From contig JAKCPI010011748.1 of the NCBI GenBank assembly GCA_023213315.1, positions 1 to 64,000 on the forward strand: DNA of 64,000 nt, read 5' to 3'. The position numbers were made by a program, and so were the translations under genes. Source of the DNA: Euborellia annulipes. Its lineage: Eukaryota; Arthropoda; Insecta; Dermaptera; Anisolabididae. Of the stretch, positions 56,137 to 64,000 are shown piece after piece. The stretch's first letter is position 1, and every line of letters starts with the position of its first letter. The notes below the pieces were generated by a model. That model was not told the origin of the DNA, searched no databases, and was given only the letters and a program-made list of their open reading frames with translations.

Positions 56137-56509
56137 TACGTATTAAGTGTTAATTTTTAATTAATAAAACCTTTGAAACAAATAACCTAGTGTTTAATTT
56201 GTATATTTAATTTTAATAGACATTCGTTCATTCATTCACTAAATCTCGGGCGGGTATGGGCGGGTTTGAAAAATTCCGGGCGGGCCTGAAGAATGGTAAA
56301 AAATTACGGGCCGGGTACGGGAGGGAAGTCAAAAAAAATACGGACACGGACCGGCCAAAAAAATCGGCCCGTGCAGGGCTCTATCTGGAACCCTAAATAA
56401 ATTTAGTTTAGGAAAGTGGCAGCTAAACTTATATTGGAGAATACCTTTGGAAAATCGAAAACAATAAAATTATTCATGACACTAAAAAAATTTATTTATA
56501 AAAATATGA

Positions 56510-56640
56510 AAAGGTTTGAAAAAACCAAGTTTTCAAAAGTTTTGTCGGATAATCTGGACCTTGATGGAGAATGAATAAACCCGCAAATGAAAACAATCTT
56601 TCAACTGGAGCAGAAGAACAAAGATTTAGTCGTTGAGAGC
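56510..56640 (-). pseudogene. hAT transposase C-terminal remnant
   Basis: On the minus strand LNLCSSAPVERLFSFAGLF is readable around 56579-56632. It matches the hAT C-terminal dimerisation motif (PVERLFS-x-AG). The frame continues to a stop without the usual R-x-x-L and N motifs, so this is a degraded end. It supports the outer element being hAT. Confidence 0.7.
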
Positions 56641-57019
56641 TGGTTGAAAGAAGAAAGCAAAAAAGTTTTTTAACGAAGAGTGAAAATTTGGCGTTTTGAT
56701 TGACTTCTCTTTACTGGTTTTTACTAAGATTCAGAGCAGAGAACCCACACGACGATTACATACATACAGTAATATTAAATAAATTAAAACGATTTCAGCT
56801 CCCTCTGCAAGATTCTTATACTGCGGCAAATTAAAAAAAAAAAGTATTTGGTATCTCGAATTTCAGATACCAATTACTAAAAAATGTAACGAAATACAAG
56901 ATAGCAATTATTTTGCCTATGCTGTAACGAGATACAAAATACCAATTAATATTGTATTTGGTATCTTGTATTTCAAATACATGTAACTGATTAACGCCCA
57001 TCCCTGGTTGAAGGTCATT

Positions 57020-57420
57020 CTGGTATTTTTAACAAATAATATTAAACTTAAAAATTAAATTTTATATAAACCAACCACTAACAAGATGGAAAGTGTTAAT
57101 TTGGGAGTAGACAATTTCCTTTAAAGAAAAATAATTTAGGTAAGTAAATAATTTTTTTTTTGTATGGTCAAAACAAATATTGTTGATTTTTTTTTCAATA
57201 TTCAAACATTTTATGATTATGTTAAACATGTTTCTTCTTTATATGACTTATAAAGTTGGGGTCTATAAAAGTGAATATATAATCATGTAATAAAAGTTTC
57301 GCTATTTTTTTTTTCGTTTTTAGTGAAAATAATTATGGTTGAAACTGTAAACGATGAATTTCCAGATGAAAATGAAGGATTGATTTCCTTTTAAATATTA
57401 CCGACATCAATAATAAATAA
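57020..57420. other. No feature recognised
   Basis: AT-rich sequence without coding signal. Confidence 0.35.
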
Positions 57421-57424
57421 TAAA

Positions 57425-57620
57425 TCCCTCCCTCCCCTGTGGCCAAGAGGTTATAGATATTGACAAATGTCAATATTGTTAACTTAAAACTCAAGGGGAG
57501 AGTGGGTTAGGACCCCAGGCAGTACGACGAATATTTATTTAAATTATTTGGAAACCAAATGGTGTAATTAAATGTGACTATAGTTGTATATTTTAAAGGC
57601 CTAGAATTCCAAAAATAAAT
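57425..57620 (+). mobile_element. tRNA-derived SINE, type 2
   Basis: CCCTGTGGCCAAGAGGTTAT is the head, GTGGGTTAGGACCCC a weak B-box, then ATTTAAATTATTTGGAAACC and a shortened GGCCTAGAATTCCAAAAAT tail. Confidence 0.6.
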
Positions 57621-57639
57621 AAAAAGGTATAAAAAAAGA

Positions 57640-58660
57640 AATTTATTCACCGTCAACTACGTATTAGTCTAACCCTTGTTTATTTTATTTTCGTCAAGAG
57701 ATAAAGAAGAGATATAATTCTCTCAAATAATAATACCATGAATAAACAAAATTGCCTAATCCAAATAATACGACGTTTTTGATATTATATAAAATTATTA
57801 CAGAGATGTAGCAGGGACATGTTTGGGAAGAGAAGGGCAAAAAACCTTCCCTTTTCTATTAAAGAAATTATGACACTTGACAATAAAAAAGTTTGACAAA
57901 TGCAAAAAGGTTTTAACTTTTACTAATCAAATAACAATCATAATCATATCAAGACTTATATTATAATTAGACTCCTTGTTACATGAGCCAGCGGTTTTTG
58001 TATAATACCCGTCTAACGTTCTCTGATGTAGAACAAATTCGTTTGAAAGTATTTTTAAGAAATTGTATATTAAATGTTTTATAGTAATGTTTTATAGGAA
58101 ATGGCTTTTTTTACAAAATTTTTGATATTGAAAAAAATTACGTTTTGATTAATATAAAAAAATAGATAACTTCAAGGAAATAATTCCAGGAGAAATAAGT
58201 AAATTTTTTAACGAAATTTTATACGATTTGATAAGAGATGCTTAGGAATTTTTTTTTAAATTAAATGGCCTCAGCCTAATCACCATTTGGCCAGCTTGAA
58301 ACACTTTTAGGAATTTTATATCAATTTAAAATATATGCCTACTCAAAAATGCGTTAAATAAAATTAAAATACATATATTTAAGATTTTCTTAACATACTG
58401 ATGCAAGCAACCCCCCACCCTTAACACAAGAATCCATACCTTGTCAACACAAACTGTCAACTCACCTAAGAATAAGATCTATTTATTAATCAAAAAGTAC
58501 TTATACGTAGATTATTTTGGATTCCTATCTTGTAGTAATCAAACACACATCTGGTATTTATGTTTAATTAATATTCTATGAAAAAAAGATAATTATATTT
58601 AATATTTTCTATAGAATTCACCGTTGGCACTAGTTGAAATATTCTTAAATTTAATTAAAT
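57640..58660. other. AT-rich intergenic sequence
   Basis: A short GGCCTCAGCCTAATCACCAT scrap near 58267 is the only non-random word. No gene is seen. Confidence 0.35.
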
Positions 58661-58675
58661 TCTCATCTAATTTTA

Positions 58676-58913
58676 TAGATAAATAAATAACACAAGGATT
58701 AAGTTACAAAAGGTTTTTTTTTTTTTTTAGCTTATGAGCACGCATTTCGACGTTAACACATCATCTTGAGAGCTATGACACAAACTAACTCTTCAGATTG
58801 TTAATTAATGTAATAGTTAATTTGTCTCATAATTCTGAAGATGATGTATTAACGTCGGCATAAGCTAAAAATAAAAACTTAACCTAGTGTTATTTATTCA
58901 TCTAGAATTAGTT
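58676..58913. mobile_element. PLE-type inverted dimer, decayed
   Basis: AGATAAATAAATAACACAAG and its mirror TAGTGTTATTTATTCATCT bound arms that include TTTTAGCTTATG and CATAAGCTAAAA. The left core (minus, about 58747-58776) has lost part of CUGANGA; the right core has CTGAAGATGATGTATTAACG but has lost GAAA. No 13-bp duplication is visible. Confidence 0.55.
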
Positions 58914-59089
58914 GAGAATTTAATAATTATATCATTTTTCTAGTGGACCTCTCTTTTCCTATCCAAGATATTATTCTCTAACACTTGTAAGATCTAAGAT
59001 ATTAATTACAAGATAAATATTGTGAAATAACAAAAAATTTTCCTCTCAATCCGAAATACAAAAAGCTAAATGTGTATGTTTGCATGAGT

Positions 59090-59300
59090 GCGTGAGTGTG
59101 TGTGTGTGTGCTTGTGGGAGCCTAAATCTATCTAACTGTACATGTCCTTGGTAATTTTTGGCGTTGTGACTTTTCTTGGCGTGATTTCGCTTCGTTTCGC
59201 ACCGTGTATCTTTTTCTTTTCCTCACCGTGCGTTGAACTTTGTTCGCGTTGCTTGGTTTCCCTCCAAATCCTGCTACTACTCTTGCTTCCCTTCCATCTC
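59090..59300. other. CpG-containing block with (TG)n run
   Basis: GTGTGTGTGTGTGTG at about 59096-59110 is followed by a stretch with many CpGs (GCGTGATTTCGCTTCGTTTC, GTGCGTTGAACTTTGTTCGC). It holds no convincing exon on either strand. It could be a 5' UTR or a decayed repeat. Confidence 0.25.
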
Positions 59301-59344
59301 CTACCCCACCTTTTTTTTCTACACTTGAATTCTTACTAAGCTTG

Positions 59345-60355
59345 ACATTTCGACAATATCATCAATATGACACTCAATTATACAAAAACAAGATTTATTG
59401 GATCATATTTAGTTTTAGATTATTTCATTAAAGTATGATTTATTTTGATTTTATTCCAAATGAAAAAAAAAACCGATAAAATGAAGTATAAAAAAAAAAA
59501 AGAAAAATGGGTAAACCATCTTTTTTAATGTTCATGTTTTATATCAACGTTAGATAAATGTTTATCATTTTATCTTCATTGAGCCTAAACTAAATTACAA
59601 AATAATACTAAAGAGAAATAATTGTAAGAAATTTTTTGGTGAGTTTTAGTGGAAGATAGGAAACTCAAATGACTTATTCTCCATTGATTTTTCGATTAGT
59701 TGTTCCAGAGCTCCTCTAAAGAACGCAAGCGTTACTTTTTAAAAAGATTTAAAAACTGGGCTCTGTGGGGATTAATCGAAAAATTATTTAGTGAGTCAGG
59801 CATTAAGATCACTTGAATTCCAACATGTAAAAACAATTGAATTTATAGACTAAATATGTAGAAATAAACTTAATAGACCTATAGTATAATATTTCTTTGT
59901 TCCTTCTTAAATTTTTTTACACATTCGAACTCATTAATAAATAAATAAACCCTATATTTCAAAAATAAAATAAAAGTAGTTATTAGTACGAACCCTTGAG
60001 TTCACTTCCAACGATCTTCGGAATCATTCACTTTATTAAAGATATGTAGTTGTAAAGGACATGGCATCCGATGATAACGTCCCAGGAATATGAACTCTGA
60101 AATAAATAAATAAAATTTATGTAATTAATTTAAAAAAAAATTTTGCCTTAGAATTTATTTTAATTACTAACTTGAATATTTCTAAAAAAAAATAATAATA
60201 ATAATAAATGGGATTGGAGGAGATTGCTCTGAGCTGTTTTGGGTTTGATGCGTCCCTTCAGTGCACAATACACCAAAAGTATTTGGAATATTTTTTTAAG
60301 CCAAACAAAACAAATACCATATAAATGATGATTTAGAAATTTTGGAAAAGTTGTC
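59345..60355. other. AT-rich intergenic sequence
   Basis: No gene, RNA gene or element end recognised. Confidence 0.4.
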
Positions 60356-60362
60356 TAAATCT

Positions 60363-60557
60363 CAGTGAGCGTCACAATTAAGTCCCCAACTCATAGCTAG
60401 AGCCTTATGTAAATGGAATATAGAGAAATAATTTTAATGAGTAAAAAAGTAAAACGTAAAATCTGGTACAGATTATTTTATTTTACCTTTTCAAATTTAA
60501 AATTATTTTAACATATACTCTAGCTATCAGGTGGGGACTAAATTGTGGCACTCACTG
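60363..60557. mobile_element. MITE with ~45-bp inverted ends (mariner-like)
   Basis: CAGTGAGCGTCACAATTAAG and its mirror GGCACTCACTG pair, continuing through TCCCCAACTCATAGCTAGAG. TA follows on the right only, so the target site is inferred. Non-coding. Confidence 0.65.
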
Positions 60558-60559
60558 TA

Positions 60560-61240
60560 CCATGATGTCAGCATATTAGGATCATCTATATATAATTACC
60601 AATAATGTTGTTATTATTATAATATCATTTACTATAATATAAATTATATATCTAACAAGTAAGATGTAAAAATAATCCTTAAAGTAAGAGATGTAGGAAT
60701 CATCTTCCCTTCTCTCCAGTTGGCAAAATTACAAAAATCAATTTCATGTCGATAAATCAATTGATTGATTTTTTAATAGATATTTCTTTTCTTCATTATT
60801 GCTCTTTGCCTAACACCCAGGGGATTAGGAAACAGATTTCATATTTGTTATAAAGAAAATGAAATCAATGAAAAGATGAATGAGAACATACAATCATCAC
60901 AAATATTAAAAAATAAAAATAAAAATCATCAATTAAAATAAAAACAGTTAACAATTAGGAAATTAATTTTTATATTATTAGTGGTATTAATAATAAAAAA
61001 AATGCAACATCATTTTTTTTTTTTTTCATTTGATGTTGATTCATCAATTGAGATTCCCGTTTGACTGCACTTGCATGGTTGCACATTAAAAGAAAGAGAA
61101 ATCGGAAAAGCTTCAAAAAAAATTTTTATAGAAAAATTTTGCTCCCACCCCCTTCCCAAATGAAAAATCGAATAGACCTAAAAGTAAAATTTAAAACAAA
61201 ATAAATTTAAGGTTTTTTTAAGGCATATAGTTTACATTTA
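60560..61240. other. AT-rich intergenic sequence
   Basis: No feature recognised. Confidence 0.4.
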
Positions 61241-61247
61241 CATTATA

Positions 61248-61391
61248 TAGTAGAATCTCGCAAAGCGAGTAATTCGCATAACGAGCAAGAGCGGAGAGGG
61301 AGCAACTCTATGGAGAGAATGTATTGTTTCGCATAACGAGTGTTTCGTTTTACGAGTATGATTCTGGAATATATTATGCTCGTTTCCACTG
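61248..61391. mobile_element. pogo/Tigger-like MITE with TA target
   Basis: TAGTAGAATCTCGC and GCTCGTTTCCACTG are the inverted ends, with GCATAACGAG repeated inside in the style of the CAGTGGAACCTCG...AACGAG pogo ends. TA lies on both sides (61246-61247 and 61392-61393). Confidence 0.65.
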
Positions 61392-61394
61392 TAT

Positions 61395-61945
61395 TTTGAT
61401 TTATTTTCCTATATTTTAACTAACAAACTTGTTATTAAGTATATTTTGTGCCTTCAAATAAAACAATGATTGAGGGCATTTTCGTTAATTTTGATTTTTT
61501 TTTCAAAACTAACGAAAAATATCTTGTTCTTCGTTATTTCAAAAACTACTCAGTTTTCGAAAAAATGTCAAAGAAATAAACAAATCAGAGTAATTCCATT
61601 GTGAGAGCAATAATTGGCCAAGTTTTTTTTTTTTTTACAAATTTTTCAAATGTAAATCAAATGAATTAAAAAAATACTACGACTTGATTTCAGTGAACTC
61701 GAAATGTTTAATATACTATGTAAATTTAGAAGAGAAAGATTTTATTTTCTTTTGGATAGCTAATTGCCAAAAAATAAAGAGAAGAATTTTCAACTTGCTA
61801 TTTGTTCTAAAATAAAATTTTATTATTAAAGTATAATTTAATTAAAATCATATATTGTTTAAAAAATTCAAAGATTTTAGCTATATTTAGTCCGTATTTA
61901 TTTTTCATTTGTTAAAGAGAAATAGAATTTTCCCTTTGCATCTAA
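61395..61945. other. AT-rich intergenic sequence
   Basis: No feature recognised. Confidence 0.4.
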
Positions 61946-61950
61946 TAATA

Positions 61951-62026
61951 AAAAATCTGGTGTGACTGGTTGCACAGCACAAAATTTTCTCTTACCTTTG
62001 GTAACTGAAAGTTCTGTTCTGTGCTT
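61951..62026 (-). repeat. Family A end hairpin
   Basis: AATCTGGTGTGACTGGTTGC, TTCTCTTACCTTTGGTAACT and GAAAGTTCTGTTCTGTGCTT are the 3' hairpin of family A alone. Confidence 0.65.
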
Positions 62027-62269
62027 TTAAATTTTTTATTTCTATATATCTTGAAATTTATATTAAAAAGATACATTTTTATGGTTATTCTTTTGTTAAA
62101 GAGGGTCGTTCGGCCTATTGTCTGCTTTGAAAACGGTATTTCCCACACAGTCAAGCTGTCATTTGGGCTGCCCATCTACCAGGCTTTAGGCTCAATACTA
62201 TTGCGTTAAATAGGGATGCAGCCAATTAATTGAGCATGTATTTAGTAATTAAGCACTCTTTAATGGAAC

Positions 62270-62301
62270 GTTTCGGTCGGGATCAATCATGCCATCTTCA
62301 G
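62270..62301 (-). ncRNA. Hammerhead-like relic
   Basis: On the minus strand CTGAAGA, extra T, GG...CC ends of a weak stem, then GAAACGTT. The stem is poorly paired. Confidence 0.3.
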
Positions 62302-62554
62302 CCTTCAAAGAGCATATTCAAATTTTTTATACAAGAAATAAAGTTGTCGTTTGTATTAATAGAAATTATTTGCATTCTTTGTCAAGTGAATATAATTTTA
62401 CTTAAAATACCCACAAGGGATACCACGAATTCAAATATATAGGACCGTTTATTTTGAAAGTGGTGTAAGTCCATTTTCTATTGTTTCGGGAAAATATCTG
62501 TTTATTAAAAAATCTATGTACCAACCAATTTTAAATTGTACAAAACATGTGAAT

Positions 62555-62754
62555 TTTTTAAGAAATTTACCGGAGTGCGGGGTCCTGGGATTGGGTTTTT
62601 TGAGGCCGGAAGAAATAGAACAAGCCGGCACGTCGCACGGTCTGACGCCAAATGAAAATATAGAAGGAAGGGACAGACAGAAAGACTGCCAGCCCCAGCT
62701 CGGGTAGCTCGTGGTGGCCATCCACGTACCCACAAGATGTGGGCCCCTGAGCAA
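62555..62754 (-). mobile_element. Non-LTR retroelement 3' fragment (copy 2)
   Basis: Homologous to 41509-41752 in the same orientation, sharing GGCCGGAAGAAATAG, CGTCGCACGGTCTGACGCC and CAGCTCGGGTAGCTCGTGGT. Frames here are shifted relative to copy 1, as expected for a 3' UTR or a dead reading frame. Confidence 0.5.
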
Positions 62755-62759
62755 TAATT

Positions 62760-64000
62760 ATTTATAGGATATACTTGTCAAATTGTATTCAGAAAATGAA
62801 ATGTTTTTTTTTTTTTTTTTTTACATAAAACATTAGAAATCGAAATCAAGTCTTTTATTAAACTTTAACCTCAAAGTAAAATATAATTTTTCTTTCTGTC
62901 CATTAACGATAATCCAAGCTCGTTACTTTCATCAATTAATCAAAGTCAAGTGGTAGTTATTTAAAAAAAAATCTTTTAAATTTTTCTAAATCTTTTTTTC
63001 TTCTCAGCTACAGCTAAAACTGCGCCAGATTAAAATGTTCTCTTGTTCGTGTGGATTTTATTAAACCTTAAAGAAGATATGTTATCTCTCACTTTCCATG
63101 TTTTCATTGGTATTCGCTATGTCACAGCCTAGTGAGGTATTTTTCTTAGTAAATGGTCAAAATTCTTTGTGGCTCGCCATATTATTATGAGAATATTTAA
63201 TAATCCCCTGATGAATTCTAATCAAAATCATGCTAACGGAATAATGGTTTTCTAAGGGGCATTAGCCAGCCAGTATGGCGTGACTTGTCAAATTTAATTT
63301 TATCCATACAGAAAAATCTGCGCGATAATGAAGGAACAATGCCTACTACAATTTATAATATTTATTAATAAAAGTGATTTAGTAAATTACATTAATAAAA
63401 AAAATTTCTTCATTATTGTTATTTTTCAACTATTTTTAAACCAGAGCTAAAACTAAAATTAATTTTAATCGATTACTTTAACAAGATTGATCTTTTAATT
63501 TAAAAGGATACATTACCAAAATGGAAAACGTGTAAAGAGAAAATAAATTAAAGATAGATGAGACAGAGAAGTAATAGGATGTTCAAATAATGGGAGAACT
63601 GTATACTGGTACATTTACTACAAATATGTATATTAGGCCTATACATTTTCGTTACAGTGACTCAAATTAATCTAAGGACAAAAGTTCAATATATAAAGAA
63701 ACTTTTGAGCAGGTAGCAGTATAACAAAGATTTTTATAAGACTTATAGAAGTAAAGGCAAGCAGGAGGGATTTTGGGAGTTAATCCCTACCCCTCCAGAA
63801 AACAAAAAATAGCCTTCGGATCTGATTTTATAGTCTTTTAATTGAAAAAAAATGTTTGTATTTGTTTTATATACGCTTATTATTAATCCAGAAAACCCCA
63901 CGAGGGTTCTGTTTAATGCCAAACTCTAGAATCCCTTGTAAAATCACCCCTCCTGAGAAAAAAATCATAACCCCCTCCCCATAGCAACTAATATTGGTTA
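62760..64000. other. AT-rich sequence to the window end
   Basis: No gene seen. C-rich words near 63785 and 63940 (CCCCTCC, CCCCCTCCCC) could be a decayed hAT MITE of the CAAGGGCGGAT type, but the ends are not clear. Confidence 0.3.

Larger units (their letters stand above)
55945..56216. mobile_element. PLE-type inverted dimer, both hammerhead-like cores kept
   Basis: TAGACATTCGTTC lies at 55932-55944 and 56217-56229, a perfect 13-bp duplication inside the nested hAT MITE. The arms are nearly perfect reverse complements meeting at about 56105. Cores lie at 56076-56101 (minus) and 56111-56136 (plus), head to head, each followed by GAAATACGTATTAAG. The outer left end adds GACCGTTGGTTCTCG, the PLE end block. 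Confidence 0.85.
55769..56383. mobile_element. hAT-type MITE nested in the larger hAT, 8-bp duplication
   Basis: TAGAGCCCTGCACGGG and CCCGTGCAGGGCTCTA are the ends. TCTGGAAC flanks both sides (55761-55768 and 56384-56391). Without its own insertion the element is about 330 bp and rich in CGGGCGGG-type words. Confidence 0.9.
55556..57006. mobile_element. hAT element (CAGGGATGGGC ends) with a younger hAT inside
   Basis: CAGGGATGGGCAAGTTAC at the left and AACGCCCATCCCTG at the right are the ends. GTTGAAGG flanks both sides (55548-55555 and 57007-57014). Sub-terminal GTAACGAGATACAAAATACC repeats line both sides. It holds a degraded transposase end and a second hAT element at 55769-56383. Confidence 0.9.

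Noticed and set aside
59142..59339. 65-codon hydrophobic frame resembling a signal peptide
   Set aside because: Pyrimidine-rich low-complexity sequence with a Leu run; no cleavage site followed by a domain.
62514..62735. 73- and 101-codon minus-strand frames with a protein-like look
   Set aside because: They lie in the retroelement fragment shared with 41509-41752, where the homologous block is read in a different frame.

Overview
The window is AT-rich eukaryotic DNA, almost certainly from an animal and probably an arthropod. The evidence is the spliced C2H2 zinc-finger gene, the tRNA-derived SINEs, Penelope-like elements (PLEs) with a GIY-YIG domain, many hAT-type MITEs, and a TATA plus TCAGT initiator. 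I cannot name the species. Nothing looks bacterial, organellar or viral. Most of the 64 kb is interspersed repeats and low-complexity AT-rich sequence, and very little is protein-coding.

Layout. 1-2100: 3' part of a broken PLE, a core promoter, a long inverted duplication and two hammerhead-like cores. 2100-4700: two copies of an unclassified family (here 'family A'), then a 735-bp fold-back element with a tRNA-like sequence in each arm. 6900-10162: the best gene, a minus-strand zinc-finger gene with one C2HC finger exon and a terminal exon of 12 complete fingers; its 1.96-kb intron is almost filled by an inverted-repeat element. 10.2-13.6 kb: inverted-repeat elements, a hAT MITE, two similar exon-like segments and two PLE scraps. 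13.7-35 kb: SINEs, family A copies, a Harbinger-type MITE, hAT MITEs, an inverted-repeat cluster and one Cys-rich exon candidate. 35-57 kb: many nested insertions, including a three-level nest at 55556-57006. Weak exon or promoter candidates lie near 39.5, 47.2 and 53.6 kb. 57-64 kb: SINE, MITE and LINE fragments in AT-rich sequence.

The most interesting signal is a recurring class of short inverted dimers. They carry hammerhead-ribozyme-like cores and look like inverted PLE terminal repeats. Five of them (35613, 43039, 46104, 52845, 55945) are flanked by 13-bp target-site duplications, four perfect and one with a single mismatch. Almost every core has one extra A or U between CUGANGA and stem II. 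A second signal is family A, about 15 copies with hairpin-forming ends and no recognised superfamily.

The genes do not form a pathway. Apart from the zinc-finger gene, the exon calls rest on splice-site pattern and base composition alone and should be read as candidates.
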